Counted from the first letter of the stretch, positions 55,314 through 64,000 are shown. The stretch is 64,000 bases of DNA from Gp6-AA40 sp963742105 (GCA_963742105.1 CAVUKN010000007.1:744001-808000); one strand, 5' to 3'. Numbers and translations: made by a program. The notes: generated by a model from the letters alone, not told the origin.

Positions 55314-56218
55314 TGCTCGTTGAGGCTGAAGGTTTGTGGAAGCGGTTCAAGGGGGTTGCGGTGTTACAGGGACTGAGCCTGGCCGTCCCTGAGGGCAGCA
55401 CCCTTGCCCTGATCGGCGCGAACGGCGCGGGTAAGACGACGACGATGAGGGTGCTGATGAACCTGCTTGAACCGACCGCAGGCAAGGCCACCGTGCTCGG
55501 CGTCGATACGCGCCGGCTCTCTACCCGCCAGTTGGCGCAGATCGGATACGTCTCCGAACACCAGGAACTGCCCGCACGCATGACGGTTTCCGGTTACATG
55601 GATTATCTACGCACCTTCTATCCGGCGTGGGACCGGAGCCTCGAAGACGAGATCGTCGGCCAGTTCCGCCTGCCGCCAGACCGAAGAATTGGCCACTTGT
55701 CTCATGGCATGCGGATCAAGACGGCGCTTGCGTGTGCGTTGCCGTTTCGGCCAAGACTGTTGATGCTGGATGAGCCGCTCACCGGCCTCGATCCGCTCGT
55801 CCGCGACGAATTCATTGACCGCCTGCAACGGCAGGCCGGCGGAACAACGATTCTCATCTCCTCGCACGAGCTCGCCGAGATTGAAGAGGTGACGACGCAC
55901 GTCGCCTTCGTGGATCGTGGTCAGGTCAGGTTTCAAGAAGCACTCAGTGATCTGACGGCGCGCGTGCGCCGAGTCACTGTGCTGCTCGCCGAGGATGTGC
56001 CCACCCCCGCCCGGTTGCCAAGCGAATGGCTCGACGTGCGGCGCACGGGAAGAACCGTGAGCTTCATCGACAGGCAGTACTCCGCGACCAATCTGCCGGC
56101 GAAGGTGGCGTCGGTCCTCGGCACTGTCAATCGGATCGAGACAGACACGATCGCTCTGCGGACGATTTACACATCGTTGGCCCGCGCGGCGCGCGATGAG
56201 CAGGAGGCGTCCGCATGA
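55313..56218 (+). CDS. ABC transporter ATP-binding protein
   Basis: 301 residues. Walker A is GANGAGKTTTMRVLMNLLEP (about residues 36-44 for the loop), Q-loop region IGYVSEHQELPARMTVSGYM, signature HLSHGMRIKTALACAL, Walker B LLMLDEPLTGLDP and H-loop ISSHELAEIEE. It resembles the BcrA/YtrB group of ABC-2 exporters, whose signature is often LSxGM. Start ATG 55313 overlaps the previous stop; the permease starts in its last codon. Confidence 0.94.
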   Translation: MLVEAEGLWKRFKGVAVLQGLSLAVPEGSTLALIGANGAGKTTTMRVLMNLLEPTAGKATVLGVDTRRLSTRQLAQIGYVSEHQELPARMTVSGYMDYLRTFYPAWDRSLEDEIVGQFRLPPDRRIGHLSHGMRIKTALACALPFRPRLLMLDEPLTGLDPLVRDEFIDRLQRQAGGTTILISSHELAEIEEVTTHVAFVDRGQVRFQEALSDLTARVRRVTVLLAEDVPTPARLPSEWLDVRRTGRTVSFIDRQYSATNLPAKVASVLGTVNRIETDTIALRTIYTSLARAARDEQEASA

Positions 56219-57738
56219 TGTGGCGAATCTTCCGGAAGGACTGCCGCCAGCTCTGGCGGCTGGCGGCAATCGTCGCGTGCGCCCAGATGACGAACGCGGC
56301 GCTGCGGCTGGTGTTGGGCCCGTTCAACCAGCCACGGGGCCTCGTGACGTTCGCCGAAGTGTTTTCTGCCGCGACACTTCTCGGGACGTGCGCCTTGATT
56401 GTGGCTGCCGTTCACGAGGACGTGGTGCCGGGCGCGTCGCAGGACTGGCTGGTCCGGCCCATCCGCCGCCGCGACCTGCTGGCCGCCAAGCTCCTGTTCG
56501 TGGTCGTCATCGCCCAGGGCCCGGCGTGCCTCGCCGACATGGCGCATGGAATTCTGGCGGGCCTCTCGGTTAGCGAATCGGTGGGCGCTGCCCTCTCACG
56601 CAGCACGGTGATGCTGCTGGTGTTCGACGTGCCGGTGCTCGGGCTGGCGTCGATCACCAGCACGCTCGTCCAGGTCATGGGCAGCGTGATTGGTATCTGG
56701 CTGGCCGTCATGGTTGGCGTGTTCGCCGGGATCATCGCGCGAGGTGGCGCGCCCCCTCCGTTCGCCAGCAGTGGCATTCAGTGGATGACGCCGGCGTACT
56801 GGGCGATCCTCGCGTGTTCGACGGCCGCCGTGATCATCCCGCTGCAGTACTTCCGCCGGGCGACGAGCCAGTCCAGACGAATCGTGGTTGGCGCGGTCAT
56901 CCTGGCGCCGGTGCTGAGCCTGTCGACGTGGATGCCCGCATTCTCCGTCCAGCAACGCCTGTCGCCCCAGGGGTCCCTCGCGAAGCCTATACGCCTGGCG
57001 TTCGCCGAAGGCGGCACCGCGTCGTGGAGCACGGGAGGCACCTCCAGCCGCACGCTGCTGGTTCCTCTCCGCGTGTCCGGCCTGCCCGGCGATTCGGTTC
57101 TGATGAATGATCGGGCCGACGTCCGTCTGGCTGGACCTGACGGTGGCACGCTCTATCGCGGAAAGACGACGCGCACTCTCGGATACGGCAACGACTTCGT
57201 CGTCAGGACGACGGACGGGGGCGACGTGAGCACGCGTCAACAAGTTGTGTTGCCGGAACAGGTCTATCAGCGCCTACGCGACCGGTCCGTTCGCATGGAA
57301 ATCGACTACTCCCTGACCGTTTTCCGTCTGACGGCGGCAGCGACCATCGGTGCACGGGATGGAGACCAGCGGATGGACGGGTTCGGCCGCTGCAGGACCC
57401 AGATTGACGCTGACGGCGACGAGATCGAGCTCGGCTGCCTGCAGGGCGGGCGGGCGCCGAGCTGCGTCAGCGCGACGCTCGAATCGGTCACGCCGGGACG
57501 GCAACACTCGACGCAGTGGTCGTGTGCTCCAGATTACTCGCCGTATCACCTCCAGCTCTATCCGGATGCCACCAGCCGTTTCACGGTGCGGGTGAAGTTG
57601 CCCGACGACGCGCAAATGAGCGGCCCTGGTGGAGAGCGCTCAGAAGTCGCTGGCGCGTACGTGAGGGTCAAGTCCTATCAGCCGGCAGCACACTTCACCC
57701 GCCGGCTGGTGGTCCCGGAAATCCGCGTCCTCTGGTAG
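56215..57738 (+). CDS. ABC transporter permease with large extracytoplasmic domain
   Basis: 507 residues. Residues 1-240 hold about six hydrophobic segments (FAEVFSAATLLGTCALIVAA, VMGSVIGIWLAVMVGVFAGI, AYWAILACSTAAVIIPLQYF, IVVGAVILAPVLSLSTWM). Residues 245-507 are soluble, beta-rich and carry four to five cysteines around residues 390-440 (FGRCRTQ, LGCLQGG, APSCVSAT, WSCAPDY). This suggests disulfides in the periplasm. With the ATPase it forms an ABC-2-like complex. The substrate is unknown. Confidence 0.85.
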   Translation: MMWRIFRKDCRQLWRLAAIVACAQMTNAALRLVLGPFNQPRGLVTFAEVFSAATLLGTCALIVAAVHEDVVPGASQDWLVRPIRRRDLLAAKLLFVVVIAQGPACLADMAHGILAGLSVSESVGAALSRSTVMLLVFDVPVLGLASITSTLVQVMGSVIGIWLAVMVGVFAGIIARGGAPPPFASSGIQWMTPAYWAILACSTAAVIIPLQYFRRATSQSRRIVVGAVILAPVLSLSTWMPAFSVQQRLSPQGSLAKPIRLAFAEGGTASWSTGGTSSRTLLVPLRVSGLPGDSVLMNDRADVRLAGPDGGTLYRGKTTRTLGYGNDFVVRTTDGGDVSTRQQVVLPEQVYQRLRDRSVRMEIDYSLTVFRLTAAATIGARDGDQRMDGFGRCRTQIDADGDEIELGCLQGGRAPSCVSATLESVTPGRQHSTQWSCAPDYSPYHLQLYPDATSRFTVRVKLPDDAQMSGPGGERSEVAGAYVRVKSYQPAAHFTRRLVVPEIRVLW

Positions 57739-57805
57739 GGACTGCCGGATCCAGAGTTTGCCGGGGCGGGCATCGATGGGATCGATGCCCGCCAGAGGTG
57801 TGTGA

Positions 57806-59155
57806 TTAATGGTCGTGCTCGTCGCCCGCACCTTGAGCAACGGGGCTGGTCAACCAGGGATTGGTGAGCACCCCGCTTCCCTCGACGCTCGAACAGCCCG
57901 GTGCGTTCGGACCCTTGGAGCACTTCCACCAGTTCAACGTGGCGTCGATCGTGCCAGCAGCCATGTTGTCGATACCGGTCTTCGCTGTCAGCGAGTTCAG
58001 GTGCGCCGCAATCGATGAACCCGGGACGACGTTGATGGCGATATTGATATCCTCGCGATTGAACACGTTATCGGTGATCACGATTCCGGTGATCGGCATA
58101 ACGGGTGCGAAGATCGAAATTCCCATCGATGGAAGCTTCTTCGGTTGATCGTTTTCGGGGAACAGGTCGCCGTCGCCAGCATCGCCGGAAATCACGTTGC
58201 CGACAATCACGTGATCGTTGAGGCTCTGAAATGGCGCGTGCATGTGCATGGCGACGCCCGGGAGTCCGTTGTCGGTCAGGGTGTTATTCGCGACGACGTT
58301 CGCGTTGTTCTGCGCCCCGGGAGGTCCAGCGAAGATTCCCACGCCGGCACCTTCGCCGGCAGCCAGACCGTTGCGGCGGGAAATATTGCCAACCACGCTG
58401 ATGTGATAGATGCCGACGGACGGATCTGTGGGGGCGAGCGCAAAATGATGTGAGGCGAGAGTGATGCCGCAGTCGTACGGGTTCTCTTCCACGAGATTGG
58501 CGGTGATGAGGTTGTCGTGGTTGGGATCGGTATCGTCACTGATCAGAATCCCGCCGGCGTTGTGATGGACGTGGTTCCCCGACACCACGGAATGATTGAC
58601 GCCGCTCAGGTGAATTCCTTCGCCGCAGTCGAAGCCCTCGCCCATCACAAAATATGGAGGCAGGCCTGGGCAGATGGGGTTGTCTGGATCGGACCGGTCG
58701 AGCGCGCGATCATTTCGTGTCACCTCGTTGTCGTTGATGGTGACGTAGGACGCGTTGGTCACGAGGATCCCCTGGGCGTTGGCGTTGCGCACGGTGAATC
58801 CCGTGACCGCAACATGCGCCAACCCCGGTTGGTTGACGCCGTCGACGTTGACACCGTTGAGGAAACCGGTCGCGTCGATGATGGCGCCGCCCGATTGCGC
58901 GCCGACGAGCGACAGCGGCTTCGTGATCACGACGCTCTCGTGATACGTGCCGGCGTGCACGCGAACGACGTCAAACGGGTTGGCCGCTGCGACGGCGGCC
59001 GAAATCGTCGCGGCGCATCCTTTGGCGCCGGGATCGACGCAAAGATCCGCTGCGCGTGCGGTGATGCTGCCCGCGAACAGGACGGTCGCCGCGAGGAACG
59101 CGACGCGCCTGCTGCTGCGACCGAGTGCATAGCTTTCAGATTCGTGTTGGATCAC
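57806..59155 (-). CDS. Secreted right-handed beta-helix protein
   Basis: 449 residues from a GTG at 59155 behind GGAGG. The signal peptide is VAFLAATVLFAGSITARA. The repeat body reads ISAAVAAANPFDVVRVHAGT, YHESVVITKPLSLVGAQSGG, then NDNEVTRNDRAL-, SGNHVHHNAGGI-, TANLVEENPYDC- and ANNTLTDNGLPG-type coils, a parallel beta-helix like those of NosD or pectate-lyase-fold proteins. The end is rich in His/Asp (GAGDEHDH). The frame is open for 61 more codons upstream, but that part is Cys/Arg-rich and unlike a signal peptide. Confidence 0.87.
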   Translation of the reverse strand: MIQHESESYALGRSSRRVAFLAATVLFAGSITARAADLCVDPGAKGCAATISAAVAAANPFDVVRVHAGTYHESVVITKPLSLVGAQSGGAIIDATGFLNGVNVDGVNQPGLAHVAVTGFTVRNANAQGILVTNASYVTINDNEVTRNDRALDRSDPDNPICPGLPPYFVMGEGFDCGEGIHLSGVNHSVVSGNHVHHNAGGILISDDTDPNHDNLITANLVEENPYDCGITLASHHFALAPTDPSVGIYHISVVGNISRRNGLAAGEGAGVGIFAGPPGAQNNANVVANNTLTDNGLPGVAMHMHAPFQSLNDHVIVGNVISGDAGDGDLFPENDQPKKLPSMGISIFAPVMPITGIVITDNVFNREDINIAINVVPGSSIAAHLNSLTAKTGIDNMAAGTIDATLNWWKCSKGPNAPGCSSVEGSGVLTNPWLTSPVAQGAGDEHDH

Positions 59156-59592
59156 GTGCGCCTCCGCACAGAAAGCAGCCTCCAAAGATCGGCGGCCGCG
59201 GAGTTCGAGGAGTAATCGATCGTGCCCGCCTGGGCTCGACGGAGCACGCATATTACATGAGGGGCTGACGCACCGATCCGGGTTATCGACGCACCAGTCG
59301 AGACAAGTCGATGTCAGCATCCCCGCTCGGCAACGCACACTAACCGCGCCGATGACGAAGTCTGCTCATTAGCGGACATTGCGGAGGTCATAAGGAATGC
59401 AAGAAGTGAAGTGATGCCGAGGGAGGCGTGATCGACAAGGTGCAATAGGCTCGATCCACCTCGGTGTGGTCGGACACCGGTGCTACAATCGCCGCCCGCA
59501 GGAGACGACGATGAGGAAGAGCTGCATCGTCACAACCCTGTCCGCCACGGCCTTTCTCATGCTGACACCAGGCGGCTACTTGCGGGGAGTCC
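59156..59592. other. 437-bp gap with an extended -10 promoter, no firm gene
   Basis: TGCTACAAT at 59481-59489 is a near-perfect extended -10 on the plus strand, and CAGGAG at 59499-59504 is followed by an ATG at 59511. A frame from that ATG (MRKSCIVTTLSATAFLMLTP) overlaps pilZ in another phase and is probably at most a translated leader. Nothing else is recognised. Confidence 0.45.
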
Positions 59593-59934
59593 ATGAACGA
59601 GCACTACTCCGACCGTCGCCGCTGGCCGCGTCACTCGGTGCTGGTCCCGTGCCGGATCGAGGGAATCTCCAATCGGACCTCTGTGCGATTGACCGAGTTG
59701 AGCATCGGCGGCGGCTATGTAGATGCGAATACACCGCTTCAGGTGGGAGATCCGATCGGACTGGTGATGGATCTGGACGGAAGAGAACTGGCCGTGCCGG
59801 GACGGGTGCTTTACCTCATCCCGCGGACAGGGTTCGGGTTCGCCTTTGAATGGGACGACATGCCACTGGAGGCGCGAGAGGCGATCGAACAGTTTCTGAA
59901 GAGTCGCGAAGCGGGTGTGGGTCAATCGTCCTGA
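59593..59934 (+). CDS. PilZ-domain protein
   Basis: 113 residues, a stand-alone PilZ domain that would bind cyclic di-GMP. The Arg motif is in DRRRWPRHSVLVPCRIEG and the second motif is ELSIGGGYVDA, matching the RxxxR and [D/N]xSxxG pattern with Glu-Leu-Ser. A beta-barrel continues to VPGRVLYLIPRTGFGFAFEW, and a C-terminal helix ends it. The effector output is unknown. Its promoter is probably the extended -10 at 59481. Confidence 0.88.
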   Translation: MNEHYSDRRRWPRHSVLVPCRIEGISNRTSVRLTELSIGGGYVDANTPLQVGDPIGLVMDLDGRELAVPGRVLYLIPRTGFGFAFEWDDMPLEAREAIEQFLKSREAGVGQSS

Positions 59935-59965
59935 ACGGTGAGTGGACGCGCGCTGCCCCGGGGTC

Positions 59966-61885
59966 TCATGAATGTGCGTGCTGTGCTCCGGCCTTTCCGA
60001 GGTGATCCGGTTTCGCTCCGCTGACGAGCGCTGACGGACTTTCCGGCGACGCTGCCACGTCCGACGAAACGGAGGCCGATCGCTGACGTTCGTGCAGCGC
60101 CAGCGTCCGCAGATGGTCTCGCGTTTCGATGAGGGTTGTGGCGACATGGTTCGCGCCAGCCTCTATCAACGCCGATGGGTCGTCGTCAGCCAGGTCGGCG
60201 GGAGCCCACCGACCGACCAGTATCCTGACGTCCGGCAGAGCGGCACGCAGCTTCCGCACGACGTAGCGTGTTTTCGACGGCGGACTCGGCGGAAGGTCTG
60301 CGATGCAGACGAGATTGGCCTGCCGCGTCTGCACGAGGTCAACGATCTCCGCCGTCAGCAGGCGCGCGGACGCGACGTGGAGGTGGATCGCCTCGTCCCC
60401 GGCCAGTTGCGCCAGCATTTTGAGAGCGGTCGCATCGGCTTGTCCGTTGGCAGCGTACCCGATCACCGCTACCGGCGCCGCGGCGGAAACCATTGGCTGA
60501 CCGTCTGCGCCGCGGTTGTCGACGCCGGCGGCCTCGGACGACGGACGCAGCGCTTGCGTCAGATCGTGGACGTCGTTCAGCAACTCGCTGGTTTCTTCGA
60601 TCACTGTCTGTTCTTCCGCGTCCGATAGGCGTCCCTCCAGGCGATCGCGCTCCGCGTAGTTCAACGCCGGCAGCATCAGTGCGTCATAGACCGTGGCGGC
60701 AGGTTGCGTGGCGAGGTGTCGTTGAACGATCTCGGCCGCTTCGCTTTGATCGCCAGCGAGAAGGCGCTGGTAGTAGCTGACGTCAGGTGCCAGCACCGGC
60801 GAATCGGCCATGAGCGTAGACAGGAAGTCCAGTCCGGGCACGTGCTTTCCGAGTACCACGAGACACACCGTCAGTGGCGTTGCGAGTAGCAGGCCCATCG
60901 ACCCCCACAACCATGTCCACGCCGCAACGGCAATCAACAGGGCGACCTGCGACACGCCGGCGGCACCCGCATAGAGGACGGTTTCGAGAACGAGGTTGGT
61001 GAAGAGCTCGACTGCGACGAACAGCGCCATGACTTCAAGCGGTCGCGTCCACCCCGAAAGCGCGGCGAGGCTGACCAGAATCGGCCCGGCTGCCGCCGCG
61101 ATCGGCCCCAGGTAGGGGACGAAACGCAGTGCCGCGCCCAACGCGGCCCAGAGGAGCGGGTATGGCGTGCCGAGCGCCCACAAGCCTACGCCGATCGCGA
61201 CGCCATAGATCGCGTTCACCAGCGTCTGCATCAGGAGCTGCCGGCTGACGCGCTTCGCCGCTTCGTCGAAGGCCTTGGTGGTGACGGCGAGGTGGCCATG
61301 GCCGATCAGACCGATGACGCGACCGCGCAGCTCCTCGCGCTCCAACAGCATGAAGAACACGAGCGTGAGTACGAATCCTGCCGTCGCCAGCGGTCCCACC
61401 GCCGGACCGATCCAGGACGGAAAATCGGTCAGACTGGACACCTGCTGCGACTGGACGATCACAGGTTCGCGCGCATTGCCACGAGGGGTGTCAGCGCCTG
61501 CGGCCTCCTTCTGGATCTCATTGACCGTTTCCTGGACCTGCTGCATGGAGCCGCCGCGGGTCGCGCCGCGGATATCATCAATCTTCTGTCGGATGTTCGC
61601 GCGATATCGCGGCAGCTCGCCGGCGAGTTTCGATATCTGCGTCGCCACGCCCCATCCGGCGAGGCCAAGAACGGTGAAGACGAGCACGACGGTCACGAGG
61701 ACCGCCAGACCGCGCCCGATTCGCCGCTGGAGAAATGTCACCGGCGGCGTGAGTACGAACGTAATGAGCACCGCGAGGGCGACGGGCACCAGGACGGCCT
61801 GCGCCAGATACAGCACCGCGATGACGAGCACGAACCCGGCGAACCGGATCCACGCCGCGACCGATTGTTCCAACGCCTCAGTCAT
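59966..61885 (-). CDS. AI-2E-family (PerM-like) transporter with C-terminal Rossmann-like domain
   Basis: 639 residues from ATG 61885. The N-terminal 360 residues have the eight-helix AI-2E fold (VLYLAQAVLVPVALAVLITF, ALRFVPYLGPIAAAAGPILV, WLWGSMGLLLATPLTVCLVV). Standard members end there. Here about 280 further residues follow: a helical part (YYQRLLAGDQSEAAEIVQRH) and a Rossmann-like part (VAVIGYAANGQADATALKML, ANLVCIADLPPSPPSKTRYV, VRILVGRWAPADLADDDPSA). The added region resembles the B12-binding fold without the DxHxxG motif. It is probably an exporter with a cytoplasmic sensor. The substrate is not known. Confidence 0.88.
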   Translation of the reverse strand: MTEALEQSVAAWIRFAGFVLVIAVLYLAQAVLVPVALAVLITFVLTPPVTFLQRRIGRGLAVLVTVVLVFTVLGLAGWGVATQISKLAGELPRYRANIRQKIDDIRGATRGGSMQQVQETVNEIQKEAAGADTPRGNAREPVIVQSQQVSSLTDFPSWIGPAVGPLATAGFVLTLVFFMLLEREELRGRVIGLIGHGHLAVTTKAFDEAAKRVSRQLLMQTLVNAIYGVAIGVGLWALGTPYPLLWAALGAALRFVPYLGPIAAAAGPILVSLAALSGWTRPLEVMALFVAVELFTNLVLETVLYAGAAGVSQVALLIAVAAWTWLWGSMGLLLATPLTVCLVVLGKHVPGLDFLSTLMADSPVLAPDVSYYQRLLAGDQSEAAEIVQRHLATQPAATVYDALMLPALNYAERDRLEGRLSDAEEQTVIEETSELLNDVHDLTQALRPSSEAAGVDNRGADGQPMVSAAAPVAVIGYAANGQADATALKMLAQLAGDEAIHLHVASARLLTAEIVDLVQTRQANLVCIADLPPSPPSKTRYVVRKLRAALPDVRILVGRWAPADLADDDPSALIEAGANHVATTLIETRDHLRTLALHERQRSASVSSDVAASPESPSALVSGAKPDHLGKAGAQHAHS

Positions 61886-62182
61886 GCCGTCACCTGCGAG
61901 CCAACCGGGCCACGCGGTGGCCAAGCGGGTGCGAATAGAAAAGCGCTCGTCCGAAAGGCGTTCGCTCGAGTGCAGCTCGGAGTCTATCGCACCACTCCGA
62001 TCGCTACCGGAGCGGCGGGGCGACTGTCGGGTTGGAGATCGGCGTCAGCATGACTCGAGCACTGAGGTGCGCGCCGTCGCAGGGGTCAGCAGCGCGAGGA
62101 CGTCAGCTCCGTGACGAAGTCGCGTTCACTATCGCAACCCGATCAACCGCGCCACGACTGGTGTTCTCGCGTCACGGACCCA

Positions 62183-62440
62183 TCAGTGTCCGCGCTCATT
62201 GTCCGGACACTCCCGGTATTCGTAGCCCCGACACCCTGTCACCGGCAGTGCCGGATATCGGGGGAAACGGGTATCCGTGCTCGACCGCTGACACAGCACG
62301 AACGTTGATCCCCGCGAAGACGTCACGAGACGGCCGTGGCGACAGCTCGCGCACAGTCCAGCGGTCGGCGGGGGGGTGTTCGTGTCGGATCCTGGCATCG
62401 GCATGTAGCGGACGTTCAGGCCCGCCACTGAATCAAGCAT
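62183..62440 (-). CDS. Small Cys-containing conserved protein
   Basis: Up to 85 residues (73 if the second start at 62404 is used). The body reads LCASCRHGRLVTSSRGSTFV, LCQRSSTDTRFPRYPALPV and CRGYEYRE. The pattern CxxC, then RGS.F.LC..S..D..FP.YP.LPV..C.GYE looks like a small zinc-ribbon-type family that I recall from several phyla as a hypothetical protein. Four Cys suggest one metal ion. It stands alone in an otherwise empty region between the AI-2E gene and a lipoprotein gene. The function is unknown. Confidence 0.75.
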   Translation of the reverse strand: MLDSVAGLNVRYMPMPGSDTNTPPPTAGLCASCRHGRLVTSSRGSTFVLCQRSSTDTRFPRYPALPVTGCRGYEYRECPDNERGH

Positions 62441-62578
62441 ACCCGCCGGTACGCGGCAGCGTTCGACGCCGCTGCCACTCCTGTAATGGCGCCGCCAGAC
62501 GTCGCGTGACGCAGACGGGTGGTCACGGCGAGTGGTGGGCCAATCCGTGCAGGCTCGCTTATTGCGGGCACGAACACG

Positions 62579-63595
62579 ATGACGCCGGCACGCGTGTGTG
62601 CGTTGGTCCTGCTGTCCACAGCGCTAGGCGCGACTGCTGCCTGCGGCGGCGGCGAGATGACCGCACCGTCGCCCGCCACAAGCACCAGCACCACCGGTAG
62701 CGCCAGCGGGGGAGTCGTCCGGCTCGCTGACGATCTGAGTGGCCGGCGACTGTTGCCGCCCGACAACTGGTGGAACCAGAACATCAGCAGCGCCCCCCTC
62801 GATCCTCAGTCCGACGCCTATATCAGCTTCATCGGCCGCACGCGCCAGGCGCATCCCGACTTCGGTCCCCCGCCGTACGGCATCCCCTACGTTGGCGTCT
62901 CCTCGTCCCAGCCGCGCGTCCCGGTGAGCTTCGTCAGCTACGGCAGCGAGAGCGATCAAGGATTCGGCGGTGAGATCGGGTATCCGATCCCCGAGGAGGC
63001 GAAGACACAGCCGAACTACATCGAAGGCGGCGTTCCCGGCGGAGGGAGTGGCGGCGATCGCCACCTCCTGATCGTCGATCGCGATCGCTGGGTGCTGTTC
63101 GAACTCTTTGCGGCACGCTGGACGGGACAGCGCTGGGAGGCTGGCTCGGGTGCCATCTTCGACCTCTCGATCAATGGCCGCCGACCGGAGGGATGGACGT
63201 CTGCCGATGCCGCAGGGCTGGCGATCCTCCCGGGCCTGGTGCGCTACGACGAAGCCGTGAGCGGACCGATTCGACACGCGCTGCGGGTCACCGTGCGGTC
63301 GACCAACGGCTACGTGTGGCCCGCGTCGCACCGCGCCGGCAGCACCGGCGGTGCGCTGCCAATGGGAGCCAGGCTGCGCCTGAAGGGATCAAAGGATCTT
63401 TCCGGCTACCCGCCGATCGTCCAGAACATCTTTCGAGGGATGCAGACGTACGGGTTGATCGTGGCGGACAACGGCAGCGATCTGTACGTGACCGGTGCGA
63501 TGGATTCGCGCTGGGACAACGGTGTCCTCAATCCGGCATTCCACGGCCTGACCGCATCCGACTTCGAAGTCGTTCAGCTCGGCTGGGGCTCGTAG
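62579..63595 (+). CDS. Predicted lipoprotein of unknown function
   Basis: 338 residues from ATG 62579. A signal peptide (VCALVLLSTALGATAAC) ends in a lipobox-like TAAC, followed by a Ser/Thr/Gly linker. The globular part reads LPPDNWWNQNISSAPLDPQS, YGIPYVGVSSSQPRVPVSFV, RHLLIVDRDRWVLFELFAAR, YVWPASHRAGSTGGALPMGA and YGLIVADNGSDLYVTGAMDS. It is clearly a folded, Trp- and Tyr-rich domain, but I do not know the family. A wall-associated or sugar-binding role would be a guess. Confidence 0.78.
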   Translation: MTPARVCALVLLSTALGATAACGGGEMTAPSPATSTSTTGSASGGVVRLADDLSGRRLLPPDNWWNQNISSAPLDPQSDAYISFIGRTRQAHPDFGPPPYGIPYVGVSSSQPRVPVSFVSYGSESDQGFGGEIGYPIPEEAKTQPNYIEGGVPGGGSGGDRHLLIVDRDRWVLFELFAARWTGQRWEAGSGAIFDLSINGRRPEGWTSADAAGLAILPGLVRYDEAVSGPIRHALRVTVRSTNGYVWPASHRAGSTGGALPMGARLRLKGSKDLSGYPPIVQNIFRGMQTYGLIVADNGSDLYVTGAMDSRWDNGVLNPAFHGLTASDFEVVQLGWGS

Positions 63596-63634
63596 CGTCG
63601 TGCCCGGCAGTGCGTCGCGAGAGAACGCGACGTC

Positions 63635-64000
63635 TCAGTGATGGTCCAGGGTCATGATGTGACTCGAGTCCTGCTCGATGCACGGCGGCGCTTCGACCAG
63701 CGCGTCGGCAGGGTTCGTCGACAGCTTCAGGTCCCGCGGGGTGATCACCCACGGCTTGGCCAACACGGACGGATCTTCCACCGTCACCGCGTATGTCAGG
63801 GTGTCGCCATTCCGCGTGAATCGTTCGATGACATGCATGTTCTCGGTGTGAAAGTAGCCGTCGCTGCCGAGCCACGTGTCTTCGACGAAGTTGGTCACGT
63901 CGACGATGAGCGTATTGGCGTCGAAGCGGCCCACCGAATCGCCCATGTAAGACGGATCCGCGTCGGCGCGGTGCGGACGCCCGTCGGTGGGAATCACCCG
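63635..64000 (-). CDS. Conserved periplasmic-type protein of unknown function (5' part cut by window edge)
   Basis: The C-terminal 121 residues are visible, and the frame is open to the window edge. The sequence RVIPTDGRPHRADADPSYMG, DSVGRFDANTLIVDVTNFVE, TWLGSDGYFHTENMHVIERF and DTLTYAVTVEDPSVLAKPW follows a pattern repeated in many acidobacterial and proteobacterial hypothetical proteins. The function is unknown. The GTG at 63997 is internal, not a start. Confidence 0.8.
   Translation of the reverse strand, partial: RVIPTDGRPHRADADPSYMGDSVGRFDANTLIVDVTNFVEDTWLGSDGYFHTENMHVIERFTRNGDTLTYAVTVEDPSVLAKPWVITPRDLKLSTNPADALVEAPPCIEQDSSHIMTLDHH

Overview
The window is a GC-rich bacterial chromosome segment, most likely from an acidobacterium and probably from the Vicinamibacteria. 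The strongest evidence is a secreted von Willebrand factor A protein of the type named after Acidobacteria (38936-39919). A DUF6335 protein and short-period repeat arrays in many intergenic gaps fit the same assignment, but the class-level placement is inference. No rRNA, tRNA, CRISPR array, prophage or insertion sequence is visible.

Layout. 1-6.8 kb: a CPA2 antiporter, UdgX, a CDP-alcohol phosphotransferase, uvrA and a 3-methyladenine glycosylase. 6.9-11.8 kb: leucine genes (leuC, leuD, a LysR regulator, leuA) with a strange repeat-filled leuC-leuD gap. 11.9-14.7 kb: a stress operon hsp20-degP-mscS. 14.8-21.8 kb: efp, tdk, ku, a second phosphotransferase, uvrC and a BON protein. 22-31.3 kb: a Ca/H antiporter, an M50 protease, trpS, scpA-scpB, rluB, a hydrolase, cmk, a YdeI-type protein and a histone-tail/DUF6335 fusion. 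31.3-34.7 kb: rpsA with a long leader, an HU/IHF gene and a HIT gene. 34.9-42.2 kb: secreted and membrane proteins (beta-helix, DUF3014, methyltransferase, VWFA, NfeD-slipin pair). 42.2-47.2 kb: methionine genes (metX, metY, a CoA-binding protein), OsmC and a flavoprotein. 47.4-53.6 kb: a two-subunit ABC exporter, a multicopper oxidase and a VIT-type transporter. 54.2-57.7 kb: a tightly overlapping ECF sigma/membrane protein/ABC transporter operon. 57.8-64 kb: a second beta-helix protein, PilZ, an AI-2E-type permease with an extra C-terminal domain, a small Cys protein, a lipoprotein and a partial periplasmic protein.

Two window-wide patterns stand out. First, at least a dozen gene boundaries carry arrays of short repeats, mostly 7 bp and with a different heptamer at each locus. 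They are usually arranged as facing inverted arms that can fold into long hairpins. Some of these arrays supply the start codon, stop codon or last codons of the neighbouring genes. Related elements are a 22-bp array between leuC and leuD and a roughly 280-nt foldback at 21831-22110. Second, ten conserved genes need reading-frame corrections, fifteen in all, and every one is restored by removing a single base. This points to insertion-type sequencing errors, not decay, so I annotate these genes as functional.

Functionally the segment is mostly housekeeping: DNA repair (udgX, uvrA, mpg, ku, uvrC within 21 kb), leucine and methionine synthesis, translation, chromosome segregation and envelope stress. 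Function calls are from family motifs read by eye; no database search was possible.
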